64,000 nucleotides of DNA, taken from NCBI RefSeq assembly GCF_003752025.1, contig NZ_RJKR01000012.1, forward strand, positions 62,001 to 126,000, written 5' to 3'. The stretch is from Curtobacterium sp. PhB115. Its GTDB lineage: Bacteria; Actinomycetota; Actinomycetes; Actinomycetales; Microbacteriaceae. Below, piece by piece: positions 1 through 8,758 of this stretch. The translations under genes and the position numbers were made by a program. Below the pieces are notes generated by a model. That model saw nothing but the letters and a program-made list of their open reading frames with translations. It did no database searches and was not told where the DNA came from. Numbering within the stretch: the stretch's first letter is position 1; every line of letters begins with the position of its first letter.

Positions 1-84
1 AACGCGGTCGGCAAGGTCCAGAAGAACGTCCTGCGGGAGCAGGCAGCCGCGCTCGTCGCGACGAAGGAGAACGAGACACGATGA
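1..84 (+). CDS. C-terminal end of an acyl-CoA/AMP-forming ligase (5' end outside window)
   Basis: Only the last 27 codons are inside the window. They read NAVGKVQKNVLRE followed by a short charged tail and a TGA. The pattern N-x-x-GKVQK-x-x-LR is the typical C-terminal lysine motif of AMP-dependent acyl-CoA synthetases, in which the Lys of GK completes the adenylation site. The stop overlaps the next start (ATGA), so it is translationally coupled to the acyl-CoA dehydrogenase, which fits a role in activating a carboxylic acid for oxidation. The substrate cannot be told from this fragment. Confidence 0.75.
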   Translation, partial: NAVGKVQKNVLREQAAALVATKENETR

Positions 85-1256
85 CGATCAACGCCACCGA
101 CCAGGCGCTGGACGAGACCACGTTCCAGCAGCTCAAGGCCGAGGTCACCGAGTGGGTCCGCGGCCGCGGCGAGGAGTGGGCCGACGAGATCGAGCGCACC
201 GGTCAGGTCGCGCCCGAGCTGTTCCAGGAGCTCAAGGACAAGGGGTGGCTGAGCCTCGCCGCCCCGACCGAGCTCGGCGGCCGGGACATCCCGTTCTCGC
301 GCTACCTCGAGATCATGGAGATCATCTCCCGCTCGCATGCCTCCATCCGCATGCTCGTGCACGTCATCAACGGCACCTGGCGCGCGATGGCCCCGTACGC
401 CACGCCGGAGCAGATCGAGCAGGTCGTCAAGCCGAGCGTCGCGGGCGACAAGCTCGTCGCGTTCACGCTGACCGAGGCGACCGCGGGCACCGGCGCGGAC
501 ATCCGCACGACGGTCCGCCGCGAGGGCGACACCTACGTGATGAACGGTGAGAAGCACCTCATCACGTTCGGCGTGAAGGCCGACTACTGGCTCATCGCCG
601 CTCGCCTCGAGGGCACCACCGGCCAGGACGGCACCGTCGCGTTCCTGATGCCGAACAGCGGCCTGCCGGGCGCCGAGGTGATCGACGACTCGGACACCAT
701 GGGCATCCGCGGCACCGACCACGCGATCCTGCGCTTCACCGACGTGCCGGTGCCCGCCAGCGCGCTGCTCGGCGCCGAGGGCCAGGGCCTCGAAGTCGCA
801 CTCGGCGGCTTCCTGCTGCCGAGCCGGGTGTCCGTCGCGATGAGCGCCGTCGGCCTCGCCGAGCGCGCGAACGAGCTCGCCGTCGAGTACGCGAACAAGC
901 GCGAGACGTTCGGCAAGCAGCTCTCCAGCCGGCAGGCGATCCAGTTCTACCTGGCCGAGAACTATGCCGACATCGCCGCGGCCCGCGCCCTGGTGCTCGA
1001 GGCCGCCCGCGCCTACGAAGCGGGCCGCCCGGACGCCGGCACGCTCTCCAGCGCCTCGAAGATGGTCGCCGTCGACATGCTCGCCCGCGTCACCGACAAG
1101 GCCCTGCAGGTGCACGGTGGCCAGGGCTACTGGAAGCGCAACGCGATCGAGCGCGTGTACCGCGACGCGCGCGCGCAGCGCTTCGAGGAGGGCACCAACG
1201 AGATCCAGAAGCTGGTCGTCGGCCGCGCCGTCGTCACCGGCAAGGCCGGGTTCTAG
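81..1256 (+). CDS. Acyl-CoA dehydrogenase
   Basis: A 391-aa protein of normal length for the FAD-dependent acyl-CoA dehydrogenase family, which introduces the alpha,beta double bond into acyl-CoA thioesters. Visible family features are the central beta-domain flavin-binding stretch (FTLTEATAGTGADI), the helical C-terminal domain with RETFGKQL, and near the C-terminus HGGQGYWKRNAIERVYRDA and FEEGTNEIQ. The Glu of EGT (about E370) is at the usual catalytic-base position. It follows an acyl-CoA ligase by a 4-nt overlap and precedes an SDR reductase and a dienoyl-CoA reductase-like enzyme, so the four look like one degradation cluster. Chain length or substrate (fatty, branched or aromatic acyl) is not determinable. 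Confidence 0.9.
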   Translation: MTINATDQALDETTFQQLKAEVTEWVRGRGEEWADEIERTGQVAPELFQELKDKGWLSLAAPTELGGRDIPFSRYLEIMEIISRSHASIRMLVHVINGTWRAMAPYATPEQIEQVVKPSVAGDKLVAFTLTEATAGTGADIRTTVRREGDTYVMNGEKHLITFGVKADYWLIAARLEGTTGQDGTVAFLMPNSGLPGAEVIDDSDTMGIRGTDHAILRFTDVPVPASALLGAEGQGLEVALGGFLLPSRVSVAMSAVGLAERANELAVEYANKRETFGKQLSSRQAIQFYLAENYADIAAARALVLEAARAYEAGRPDAGTLSSASKMVAVDMLARVTDKALQVHGGQGYWKRNAIERVYRDARAQRFEEGTNEIQKLVVGRAVVTGKAGF

Positions 1257-1272
1257 ACCACAACCAACCACC

Positions 1273-1314
1273 GGACAGGAGGCGCGGTGCGGGCCCGCCA
1301 CGCGCCTCCCGTCC
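1273..1314. terminator. GGAGGC-type hairpin between acyl-CoA dehydrogenase and SDR
   Basis: Inverted repeat GGAC-n-GGAGGCGCG ... CGCGCCTCC-n-GTCC around a GC-rich centre. It belongs to the GGAGGC/GCCTCC hairpin family that recurs at gene ends in this window. There is no U-tract, so termination is inferred from position and structure only. Confidence 0.45.
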
Positions 1315-1339
1315 TTCCCCACGCACCTAGAGGACCGCA

Positions 1340-2182
1340 GTGACCGACAGCACCAACGCACCCATCGCACTCAGCTCGCCCATCGCACTGATCACCGGCG
1401 CTTCGCGCGGCATCGGCCGCCTGCTCGCGCAGAAGCTCGGCCAGCGCGGCGTGACCGTCGTGGTCACGTACAAGGGCAACGCCGACCTGGCCGAGGAATC
1501 GCTGGCCGACGTCAAGGCCGCCGGCGGCGACGGCATCACCGCGCAGGTCGACATCGAGCAGCCGGAGTCGATCGACGCCCTGTTCGACCTGGTGCGGGAC
1601 ACCTACGGGCGCCTCGACTACTTCGTCGCGAACGCCGCCGCGAGCGCGTTCAAGCCGGTCGCCGACCTCAAGCTGCACCACCTGGACCGCAGCTACGCGA
1701 CCAACGCCCGCTCGTTCGTGCTCGGCGCCCAGCGTGCCGCCGAGCTCATGGACAACGGTGGGCGCATCGTCGTCGTGACCTCGTACGGGTCGCTCCGCGC
1801 GTTCCCGACGTACGCCGCGCTCGGTGCCGCCAAGGCCATGAGCGAGTCGTACATGAAGTACATGGCGGTCGAGTTCGGCCCGCGCCAGATCACGGTGAAC
1901 GCGGTCAACGGCGGGCTCATCGACACCGACTCGCTCGAGTACTTCTACACGAAGGTCCCCGGCCAGGCGCCGATCGAGACCGTCTACGAGAAGCTGCCGC
2001 TGCAGCGTCCGGGCACGGCCGACGACATGGCCGACGCGGTGGACTTCCTGCTCTCCGACAAGGCGTCGTACATCACGGGCCAGGTGCTGTCGGTGGACGG
2101 CGGGCTGACCGTCATCGCGCCGCCGTACTGGGCGGACACGACCTCACCGCTGCGCGACGCGGTGCTGCCCGCGGCAGAATAG
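1340..2182 (+). CDS. SDR-family oxidoreductase, FabL-like (enoyl-reductase type active site)
   Basis: A 280-aa short-chain dehydrogenase with the NAD(P)-binding TGASRGIG motif at about residues 19-26, NAA at about 98-100, and a C-terminal ITGQVLSVDGG. The active site is unusual for a classical SDR: Tyr158 is followed six residues later by Lys165 (Y-x6-K), the spacing of enoyl-ACP reductases FabI and FabL rather than the Y-x3-K of most SDRs. Either an enoyl-thioester reductase or a related SDR is possible. The start is GTG at 1340, after the weak purine stretch AGAGGA. It lies 83 nt after the acyl-CoA dehydrogenase and 4 nt before the FadH-like gene. Confidence 0.8.
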   Translation: MTDSTNAPIALSSPIALITGASRGIGRLLAQKLGQRGVTVVVTYKGNADLAEESLADVKAAGGDGITAQVDIEQPESIDALFDLVRDTYGRLDYFVANAAASAFKPVADLKLHHLDRSYATNARSFVLGAQRAAELMDNGGRIVVVTSYGSLRAFPTYAALGAAKAMSESYMKYMAVEFGPRQITVNAVNGGLIDTDSLEYFYTKVPGQAPIETVYEKLPLQRPGTADDMADAVDFLLSDKASYITGQVLSVDGGLTVIAPPYWADTTSPLRDAVLPAAE

Positions 2183-2186
2183 GCGC

Positions 2187-4322
2187 ATGAGCAGCGTCGC
2201 TTCCGCCCCCGTCGTGCCGGACTCCCTGCGGACGGTCGCGTCGCCGTGGACGCTCGGCCCGCTGACCATGCCGAACCGGGTGGTCATGGGGTCGATGCAC
2301 ACCGGACTCGAGGTGCACGACGACGGCGGGGCCGGGATGGCGGCGTTCTACCGTGAGCGTGCCGCCGGCGGTGCCGCGTGCATCATCACCGGCGGCATCG
2401 CCGTGAACGACGAGGCCCGCGGTGGTCCCGACTTCGCCGTCTTCGGCGTCGGGGGAGCGGACGAGCGCTTCCGTGCTGCGGTCGACGCCGTGCACGAGTC
2501 GGGTTCGGTGATCCTCGCGCAGCTCTTCCACGCCGGCCGGTACGCGCTCGCGTCGGGAATGGTCGACCGGCACGGGGACCCCCAGCGCGTCGTGGCACCG
2601 TCGGCACTGCCGTGGGCCGCGGCCCGTGGCGTGGTGCCGACGGCCTTGACCGCTGCCGAGATCGAACGCACCATCGAGGACTTCGCCGATGCGGCCCGGT
2701 CCGCGCGCGACATCGGTTTCGACGGCGTCGAGATCATGGCGTCCGAGGGCTACCTCATCAACCAGTTCCAGTCGCCGCTGACGAACCTGCGTGACGACGA
2801 GTGGGGCGGTTCGCCGGAGCGTCGGCGGCGCTTCACGGTGTCGGTCGTCGAGGCCGTCCGGAGAGCGGTACCCGACCTGGCCGTGACCATCCGGCTCTCC
2901 GGCGCCGACCTGATGCCCGGCTCGTCGACCGAGGACGACGTCGACGCCCTGGTGCACGACCTGCTGCCGCTCGGGCTCGACGGGATCTCGGTCGGCATCG
3001 GCTGGCACGAGTCCCGCACCCCGACCGTGCAGGCCGCGGTGCCGCACGGTGCCTGGCTCGCCTACGCCGCACGGATCGCGGGGGTCGTGCGGGCGTCGCA
3101 GTACCCGGACGTCCGGGTGATCGCCTCGAACCGGATGACCGACCTGCGCGACGGCGAAGCGGTGCTGCAGGACGGGCTCATCGACGCCGTCGCCCTGGCC
3201 CGGCCCTTCCTGGCGGACCCCGCGCTCGTGTCCCGCTCGCTGGAGGGCGCGTTCGCCCTCGTGAACACCTGCATCGGCTGCAACCAGGCGTGCCTCGACC
3301 GGTCGATCATCGGCGCGCCGGTGTCGTGCCTCGTGAACCCCCGTGCCGCTCGGGAGGTCGCGTTCCCCGCACGCCCGACCGCGGACCCGAAGCGCGTCGA
3401 CGTCGTCGGTGGCGGGCCGGCCGGACTCGCCGCCGCGGTGGACGCCGCCCGCCGAGGCCACGACGTGACCGTCTGGGAAGCATCCGACCGACTCGGCGGC
3501 CAGTTCGGCCTCGCCGCGCTCGTCCCGGGCAAAGAGGACTACGCCGCCACGGTGCGGTCCGCCCGCGCTGAGCTCGAGGAGCGGGGCGCCACGATCCACC
3601 TCGGTCGCCCGGCCACCGCCGACGACCTCGCCGGCAGCGACGCCGTCGTGCTCGCCGCCGGGGTGGTCCCGCGGAGCATCGACGTCCCCGGCAGCGACCT
3701 GCCGCACGTGCGCTCGTACGAGCGAGCGCTCCGCGAAGGGGTCCCCGAGGGCACCGTCGCGATCATCGGCGGCGGCGGCATCGGCGTCGACACCGCGGCC
3801 TTCCTGACCGAGTCGCCCGACGAGTCGGTCCGGGCCACCGAGTTCGCGGCGCGTTGGGACCTCGACGTCTCCGAGGAGCTCGTCGGCGACGTGCCCCAGC
3901 GGCTCCCCGCGGCGGCGCGCACGATCCGACCCGGGTCCCAGGTCACCGTGCTCCGGAGATCGGGCAAGTTCGGTCAGGGTGTCGGCATCACCTCGCGCTG
4001 GGTCGCGATCGGGCGGCTCCGCGACGCCGGGGTGCGCATGGTCGGCGGTGTGCAGGAGTACCTGCGCATCGAGCCCGGGCTGCTCTGGATCCGCGACGAG
4101 CACGGCGAGGAGCGCGCGGTCCCGGCGGACACCGTCGTGGTCTGCGCTGGGCAGGAGCGCGCGATCGACGCGGAAGGTGACGCGCCTGACGGACTCGTGG
4201 CGGGCCTCCAGGCTGCCGGCGTGCCGTTCGCGGTCGTCGGTGGCGCACGCGACGCACGGAGCGTGGACGCGGTCCGCGCGACCTCCGAGGCACTCGAAGC
4301 CGTCCGACGACTCGCGCCGTAG
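2187..4322 (+). CDS. NADH:flavin oxidoreductase / 2,4-dienoyl-CoA reductase-like (FadH family)
   Basis: A 711-aa two-part enzyme. The N-terminal half (about residues 15-355) is an Old Yellow Enzyme-type FMN barrel and contains SEGYLINQF, the variant motif seen in 2,4-dienoyl-CoA reductase FadH. A cysteine cluster follows at about 362-381 (C-x2-C-x3-C-x11-C, from CIGCNQAC onward), a 4Fe-4S ligand pattern. The C-terminal half is a FAD/NAD(P) reductase with [18 protein letters not shown] and later [10 protein letters not shown]. FadH enzymes reduce dienoyl-CoA intermediates with NADPH during unsaturated fatty-acid oxidation. Length is slightly above E. coli FadH. The acyl-CoA dehydrogenase and SDR upstream support that role; a related trimethylamine-dehydrogenase-like substrate cannot be excluded. 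Confidence 0.82.
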   Translation: MSSVASAPVVPDSLRTVASPWTLGPLTMPNRVVMGSMHTGLEVHDDGGAGMAAFYRERAAGGAACIITGGIAVNDEARGGPDFAVFGVGGADERFRAAVDAVHESGSVILAQLFHAGRYALASGMVDRHGDPQRVVAPSALPWAAARGVVPTALTAAEIERTIEDFADAARSARDIGFDGVEIMASEGYLINQFQSPLTNLRDDEWGGSPERRRRFTVSVVEAVRRAVPDLAVTIRLSGADLMPGSSTEDDVDALVHDLLPLGLDGISVGIGWHESRTPTVQAAVPHGAWLAYAARIAGVVRASQYPDVRVIASNRMTDLRDGEAVLQDGLIDAVALARPFLADPALVSRSLEGAFALVNTCIGCNQACLDRSIIGAPVSCLVNPRAAREVAFPARPTADPKRVDVVGGGPAGLAAAVDAARRGHDVTVWEASDRLGGQFGLAALVPGKEDYAATVRSARAELEERGATIHLGRPATADDLAGSDAVVLAAGVVPRSIDVPGSDLPHVRSYERALREGVPEGTVAIIGGGGIGVDTAAFLTESPDESVRATEFAARWDLDVSEELVGDVPQRLPAAARTIRPGSQVTVLRRSGKFGQGVGITSRWVAIGRLRDAGVRMVGGVQEYLRIEPGLLWIRDEHGEERAVPADTVVVCAGQERAIDAEGDAPDGLVAGLQAAGVPFAVVGGARDARSVDAVRATSEALEAVRRLAP

Positions 4323-4351
4323 CGCGTCGGCTCGCATCACGGCCGGGAATC

Positions 4352-4360
4352 TGTAAGAAT
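4352..4360 (+). promoter_or_regulatory. Candidate -10 region of the rpsP operon
   Basis: TGTAAGAAT is an AT-rich island in an otherwise GC-rich 164-nt gap and lies about 127 nt before rpsP. It is the best -10-like sequence in the gap; no convincing -35 is visible. Confidence 0.4.
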
Positions 4361-4486
4361 GAACGGTCGAATCGCCGCAGCTCGACCCTCTATCCAGCTG
4401 TGAGCGATCTCTCTCGAGCTTTCACCGTGTGTGCCCCCACGCCCGCGGTTCCAGTTCAACCACAACGTAAGCAAACAGGAGCAATT

Positions 4487-4903
4487 GTGGCTGTCAAGAT
4501 CCGTCTGAAGCGTCTCGGTAAGATCCGTGCGCCCTACTACCGCATCGTCGTCGCCGACTCGCGCACCAAGCGCGATGGTCGTGTCCTCGAGGAGATCGGT
4601 CAGTACCACCCGACCGAGGAGCCCTCGGTCATCAAGATCGAGTCCGAGCGTGCGCTCTACTGGCTCGGCGTCGGCGCGCAGCCGACCGAGCAGGTCGCGG
4701 CCCTCCTCAAGCTGACCGGCGACTGGGCCAAGTTCAAGGGCGAGAAGGACACCGCGTCCAAGGTCAAGGTCGCCGAGCCGAAGCAGGCCTTCGTCGCCGA
4801 CACCTCGAAGAAGGCCGTCCTCAAGCCGAAGTCGGAGAAGACGGCTCCGGCCGCCCCGGCTGCGGACGAGACCGCTGACGCCGCCGAGACGACCGAGGCG
4901 TAA
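4487..4903 (+). CDS. rpsP: 30S ribosomal protein S16
   Basis: A 138-aa S16. The true start is the GTG at 4487 ([14 protein letters not shown]), preceded by the ribosome binding site ACAGGAGC; an in-frame ATG 87 nt upstream would add a segment unlike any S16. The core (residues 1-80) carries the conserved [12 protein letters not shown] and YHPTEEPS. An acidic/Ala-rich tail of about 55 residues is longer than in E. coli S16 and common in actinobacteria. S16 assembles early in the 30S subunit. It leads the operon rpsP-khpA-rimM-trmD, with khpA 4 nt downstream. Confidence 0.97.
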   Translation: MAVKIRLKRLGKIRAPYYRIVVADSRTKRDGRVLEEIGQYHPTEEPSVIKIESERALYWLGVGAQPTEQVAALLKLTGDWAKFKGEKDTASKVKVAEPKQAFVADTSKKAVLKPKSEKTAPAAPAADETADAAETTEA

Positions 4904-4907
4904 TTCC

Positions 4908-5144
4908 TTGCTCGAATCCGCGCTGACGCACCTCGTCAAGGGGATCGTCGATCACCCTGACGACGTGCGCGTCGCCAGCTCCACCTCTCCACGTGGCGAG
5001 GTCCTCGAGGTGCGCGTGCACCCCGAGGACCTCGGCCGCGTGATCGGACGCGCCGGGCGGACCGCCAAGGCGCTCCGCACCCTCGTCTCGGCCCTGGCCG
5101 ACGGCAAGCGGGTGCGGGTCGACGTGGTCGACACCGATTCCTAG
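4908..5144 (+). CDS. khpA: KH-domain RNA-binding protein KhpA
   Basis: A 78-aa single KH-domain protein starting at TTG 4908, directly after rpsP. The RNA-binding loop GRVIGRAGRTA is visible at about residues 44-54, matching the KH GxxG signature. KhpA homologues bind RNA broadly, usually with KhpB, and in Gram-positives affect cell division and elongation. The position between rpsP and rimM is the classical one and supports the call. Confidence 0.93.
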   Translation: MLESALTHLVKGIVDHPDDVRVASSTSPRGEVLEVRVHPEDLGRVIGRAGRTAKALRTLVSALADGKRVRVDVVDTDS

Positions 5145-5163
5145 GGAGACGACCCAGCTCCGG

Positions 5164-5709
5164 GTGGGTCGGATCACCAAGGCACACGGGCTCAAGGGCG
5201 GCATCAAGCTCGAGCTCTACACCGACGACCCGGATCGTCGGTTCACCCCGGGTGCCACCTTCACGCTCCAGGTCCCCGACGACTCACCGTGGTCGGGCAA
5301 GACCCTCGAGCTGGACGAACTCCGCTGGTACAACGGTCACCCCGTCGCGTTCTTCGCCGGGATCGACGACCGGACCGGCGCCGAGTCGCTCGCCCGCGCG
5401 ATCCTCTGGGTCGAGCAGGACGCCGACGCCGAGACCGGCGAGGACGACGCCTGGTACGACCACCAGCTGGTCGGCCTCAAGGTGCTCCGCGACGGCGTCG
5501 AGGTCGGCACCGTCGCACGGGTCGACCACCTGCCGGCGCAGGACCTGCTCGCGATCGACACGCCGTCCCGCGGCGAGGTCCTCGTGCCGTTCGTCTCGGC
5601 GATCGTGCCCGCGGTGGACATCGCCGCCGGCACCGTCACCGTCACGCCCCCGCAGGGCCTGTTCGAGGACCCCGAGGACACGTCCCGGCCCGAGACGGTC
5701 ACGGACTAG
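5164..5709 (+). CDS. rimM: 16S rRNA processing protein RimM
   Basis: Ribosome maturation factor for the 30S head; binds S19 and assists 16S processing. The N-terminal domain has [21 protein letters not shown], and the C-terminal part (from about residue 95) is a PRC-barrel with [18 protein letters not shown]. The start is uncertain. GTG 5164 gives 181 aa but is 15 nt from the AGGGAG motif at 5143-5148. In-frame codons upstream of it spell TQLR, which resembles the conserved RimM N-terminus, yet no ATG, GTG or TTG lies there. The only alternative is a rare ATT at 5137. The gene is followed 5 nt later by trmD. Confidence 0.93.
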   Translation: MGRITKAHGLKGGIKLELYTDDPDRRFTPGATFTLQVPDDSPWSGKTLELDELRWYNGHPVAFFAGIDDRTGAESLARAILWVEQDADAETGEDDAWYDHQLVGLKVLRDGVEVGTVARVDHLPAQDLLAIDTPSRGEVLVPFVSAIVPAVDIAAGTVTVTPPQGLFEDPEDTSRPETVTD

Positions 5710-5714
5710 TCCCC

Positions 5715-6404
5715 GTGCGCATCGACATCGTCACGATCTTCCCGGAGTTCTTCTCCGTGCTGGACGTGTCCCTGCTCGGCAAGGCGCGGTCCGGCGGCCT
5801 GCTGGACCTGCACGTGCACGACCTCCGTTCGTGGACGACCGACCGGCACCGCACCGTCGACGACACCCCGTACGGCGGCGGCGCCGGCATGGTCATGAAG
5901 CCGGAGCCGTGGGCGCAGGCGCTCGACGCCCTGCTCCGGCCCGACGGGTCGTCGACGCTGGTCGTCCCGACACCAGCCGGCACGCCGTTCAAGCAGACCA
6001 TCGCCCGGTCGCTCGCGGAGCACGACCACCTCGTCTTCGCCTGCGGGCGGTACGAGGGCATCGATGCCCGCGTGTTCGAGTGGGCGGCGTCGCGCTGCTC
6101 GGTCGTCGAGCTCTCGCTCGGCGACTACGTGCTGAACGGCGGCGAGGTCGCGGCGATGGCCATCATCGAGGCCGTCGGGCGACTCGTCCCCGGCGTGGTC
6201 GGCAACCCCGAGTCCCTCGTCGAGGAGTCCCACGAGGACGGCTTGCTCGAGTACCCCTCGTACACCAAGCCCGCGTCGTGGCGGGACCACTCCGTGCCCG
6301 AGGTGCTGCTCAGCGGCCACCACGGACGGATCGCCGCGTGGCGGCACGAGCAGCAGGTGGAGCGGACGCGGCGCGTCCGGCCGGACCTGCTGCCGCCGGC
6401 CTGA
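5715..6404 (+). CDS. trmD: tRNA (guanine-N1)-methyltransferase TrmD
   Basis: A 229-aa SPOUT methyltransferase that makes m1G37 next to the anticodon and so prevents +1 frameshifting. It starts at GTG 5715 ([13 protein letters not shown]), the standard TrmD N-terminus. Family motifs include [13 protein letters not shown] (about residues 55-67), CGRYEGID and the SAM-binding knot [12 protein letters not shown] (about 133-144). The length is slightly below E. coli TrmD (255 aa). It is the last gene of the rpsP operon; rplS, normally next, is separated by map on the other strand and by two hairpin elements. Confidence 0.97.
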   Translation: MRIDIVTIFPEFFSVLDVSLLGKARSGGLLDLHVHDLRSWTTDRHRTVDDTPYGGGAGMVMKPEPWAQALDALLRPDGSSTLVVPTPAGTPFKQTIARSLAEHDHLVFACGRYEGIDARVFEWAASRCSVVELSLGDYVLNGGEVAAMAIIEAVGRLVPGVVGNPESLVEESHEDGLLEYPSYTKPASWRDHSVPEVLLSGHHGRIAAWRHEQQVERTRRVRPDLLPPA

Positions 6405-6444
6405 CGCTGGCGCGGCGCGGTACGGCGCGCGCTTTTCGCGCTGG

Positions 6445-6482
6445 GCGACACTTCACGCGTTCGCGGTCCCGTGAACTGTCGC
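6445..6482. repeat. Palindromic intergenic element, copy 1 (GCGACACTTCACG family)
   Basis: Arms GCGACACTTCACG (6445-6457) and CGTGAACTGTCGC (6470-6482) form a 13-bp stem with one mismatch and a 12-nt loop. The left arm and its flank, GCTGGGCGACACTTCACG, are repeated exactly behind ftsX at about 43970. It lies about 40 nt after the trmD stop. Role unknown; a terminator or REP-like element is possible. Confidence 0.6.
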
Positions 6483-6513
6483 TTCGCACGAAATCCGGCT
6501 CCGCCGTCACGGA

Positions 6514-6549
6514 CTGGAGGCGCGGTGCGGGCCCGCACCGTGCCTCCAG
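6514..6549. terminator. GGAGGC-type hairpin between convergent trmD and map
   Basis: CTGGAGGC...GCCTCCAG inverted repeat, 36 bp with no loop and only one G-T mismatch (wobble in RNA). It sits immediately before the map stop and can serve both converging transcripts. Confidence 0.6.
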
Positions 6550-6553
6550 GCCG

Positions 6554-7345
6554 TCAAACGGTCGCGTCGGCGCGCTGGGCGCGACGCAGGGTGAGGACCT
6601 CAGGACCGTGTTCGGTGACCGCGACGGTGTGCTCGACGTGCGCGGCACGCGAGCCGTCGACGCTCTTGAGCGTCCAGCCGTCGTCGTCCTGGTAGAGCTC
6701 GTCGGTGCCCTGCATCAGCCACGGCTCGATCGCGACCACGAGTCCCGGACGGAGCTTCAGGCCGCGACCCGGGCGTCCGTCGTTCGGGACGTGCGGGTCA
6801 CCGTGCATGGTGCGACCCACGCCGTGACCGCCGAACTGCAGGTTCACGTCGTAGCCGGCCTGGTGCGCGACGTGCCCGATGGCGTGCGAGACGTCGCCGA
6901 GCTTGTTGCCCGGCGCCGCCTGCGCGATCCCGGCGGCCAGGGATCGCTCGACCGTGGCGATCAGGGTCTGGTCGTCCTCGCGCGGTGTGCCGACCTGCAC
7001 GGAGACGGCGGAGTCGGCGACCCAGCCGTCGACGCTCGCGGCGAAGTCGAGGCTCACCAGGTCGCCGTCCTGAAGCGTGTAGTCGAACGGCAGACCGTGC
7101 AGCGCGGCGTCGTTGACCGACGTGCAGAGGTTCTTGCCGAACGGCGAATTGCCGAACGAGGGGTGGTAGTCGACGTAGCAGCTCGCCGCGCCGCGCTCGG
7201 CGATCATCCGCGCCGCCACCCGGTCGAGGTCGAGGAGGTTCACCCCGACGTCGACGGTGTCGAGCAGCTCGTCGAGGACGTCGGCGACGAAACGGCCGGC
7301 GGCACGCAGGCCGTCCAGCTCGGCGGGGGTGCGCAGTTCGATCAT
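6554..7345 (-). CDS. map: Methionine aminopeptidase, type I
   Basis: A 263-aa enzyme removing the initiator Met from nascent proteins. It starts at the ATG at 7345 ([18 protein letters not shown]), the normal MetAP N-terminus; the longer in-frame extension is not protein-like. All five metal ligands are recognisable: Asp in SLDFAA, Asp in VADSA, His in [10 protein letters not shown], Glu in VAIEPW, and Glu in AHVEHTVAV. No N-terminal zinc finger, so bacterial type Ia. The gene is on the minus strand between trmD and rplS, interrupting an otherwise plus-strand ribosomal run. Confidence 0.95.
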   Translation of the reverse strand: MIELRTPAELDGLRAAGRFVADVLDELLDTVDVGVNLLDLDRVAARMIAERGAASCYVDYHPSFGNSPFGKNLCTSVNDAALHGLPFDYTLQDGDLVSLDFAASVDGWVADSAVSVQVGTPREDDQTLIATVERSLAAGIAQAAPGNKLGDVSHAIGHVAHQAGYDVNLQFGGHGVGRTMHGDPHVPNDGRPGRGLKLRPGLVVAIEPWLMQGTDELYQDDDGWTLKSVDGSRAAHVEHTVAVTEHGPEVLTLRRAQRADATV

Positions 7346-7512
7346 GGGTCCATCCTCGCTGTTTTGTCCCGCGCGCTCTCTGTGGCAGTATTGATCGCTG
7401 TGCCCTGGCTGGACTCTGCCACGGGGGAGTCGCCGACACCGGGCACGCACCACTACTTTCCGATTACCGATCCGCGGCGACCCGTGCGCGTCCGCAGAGA
7501 GTGAAACCCACC

Positions 7513-7869
7513 ATGAGCCAGCTCCTCGACAACGTCGACGCAGCATCGCTGCGTACCGACGTCCCGGACTTCCGCGCCGGTGACACCATCAAGGTGCACG
7601 TCAACATCATCGAAGGAACGCGCTCGCGTATCCAGGTCTTCCAGGGCGTCGTCATCGGCCGCCAGGGCCACGGCATCGGCGAGACCTTCAAGGTCCGCAA
7701 GGTGAGCTTCCAGGTCGGCGTCGAGCGCTGGTTCCCGGTGCACTCGCCGATCATCGACCACATCGAGATCGTCACCCGCGGTGACGTCCGTCGTGCGAAG
7801 CTCTACTACCTCCGCGAGCTCCGCGGCAAGGCGGCCCGCCGCAAGATCAAGGAGAAGCGCGACGCCTGA
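7513..7869 (+). CDS. rplS: 50S ribosomal protein L19
   Basis: A 118-aa L19, located at the 30S-50S interface. Conserved stretches are [44 protein letters not shown] and the C-terminal [25 protein letters not shown] 7513 is chosen over an in-frame GTG at 7501 because the purine-rich AGAGAG at about 7496-7501 is correctly spaced from it. The 167-nt gap to divergent map probably carries its promoter (TATTGAT near 7389), so it is expressed separately from rpsP-trmD. Confidence 0.96.
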   Translation: MSQLLDNVDAASLRTDVPDFRAGDTIKVHVNIIEGTRSRIQVFQGVVIGRQGHGIGETFKVRKVSFQVGVERWFPVHSPIIDHIEIVTRGDVRRAKLYYLRELRGKAARRKIKEKRDA

Positions 7870-8014
7870 TCGCCTTCACAGTGAGCGTCCGCGAGCCGGA
7901 CGGCGCTGTCAGCCCCTCGTCCATGTACGGTTGTGCATCGACGGGGGGCTTTCCCTTTGCCTCGCGGTCAGCCTCGCTCCATCCGGGCGGGAGCCCGTGT
8001 GAACGAGAGCGGAA

Positions 8015-8758
8015 ATGACGGACACGACTGGTGAACCCGGGCGCAGGCCCCGTGCCGAGAAGAAGCGCAACGGCGTCCTCACCTTCCTCCGGGACCTCGT
8101 CATCATCTTCATCGCGGCGCTGCTCGTGTCGTTCCTCGTCAAGACGTTCCTGATCCGCTCGTTCTACATCCCGTCTGCCTCGATGGAGAACACGCTGCAG
8201 ATCAACGACCGGGTGATCGTGAACGAACTCGTCCCCGGCATGGTCGCGCTGAAGCGTGGGGACGTCGTGGTGTTCAAGGACCCGGGTGGATGGCTCACCG
8301 GGTCCGAGGTGCCGAGCGTCACGCCCGACACCCAGCCGGCGAAGGCGATCGACTGGCTCCTGACCCAGGTCGGCCTCGGCACCGGCGACAGCGACGACCA
8401 CCTCATCAAGCGCGTGATCGGCCTGCCGGGGGACAAGGTCTCCTGCTGCAACGACCTCGGGCAGATGTCCGTCAACGGTGTCCCGATCAAGGAGCCGTAC
8501 CTGAAGCTCCCGGCCGGCGCACCGGCGTCGGCGACCGACTTCTCCGTCACCGTCCCCAAGGGCACGATCTGGGTGATGGGCGACAACCGCAACGACTCGA
8601 AGGACTCGCGCTACAACGGGGACACGCCGTCGAAGGGCTTCGTGCCGCTGTCCGACGTCACCGGGCGCGCGTTCGTCATCTCGTGGCCGACCAGCCGCTG
8701 GACCTGGCTCGACGACCACCCCGAGGTCTTCGCCGGGGTCGAGGAACGCGACCAGTGA
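8015..8758 (+). CDS. lepB: Signal peptidase I
   Basis: A 247-aa membrane serine protease that cleaves Sec/Tat signal peptides. One N-terminal membrane helix spans about residues 25-45. The catalytic Ser is in PSASMENTL (Ser56) and the general-base Lys in HLIKRVIGLPGD (Lys132). The C-terminal box GDNRNDSKDSR is present. The protein follows rplS, as in many actinobacteria, and its stop overlaps the rnhB start (GTGA), indicating coupling. Confidence 0.95.
   Translation: MTDTTGEPGRRPRAEKKRNGVLTFLRDLVIIFIAALLVSFLVKTFLIRSFYIPSASMENTLQINDRVIVNELVPGMVALKRGDVVVFKDPGGWLTGSEVPSVTPDTQPAKAIDWLLTQVGLGTGDSDDHLIKRVIGLPGDKVSCCNDLGQMSVNGVPIKEPYLKLPAGAPASATDFSVTVPKGTIWVMGDNRNDSKDSRYNGDTPSKGFVPLSDVTGRAFVISWPTSRWTWLDDHPEVFAGVEERDQ

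Noticed and set aside
4400..4486. N-terminal extension of S16 from ATG 4400
   Set aside because: The extra residues are unlike S16, and the GTG at 4487 follows ACAGGAGC.
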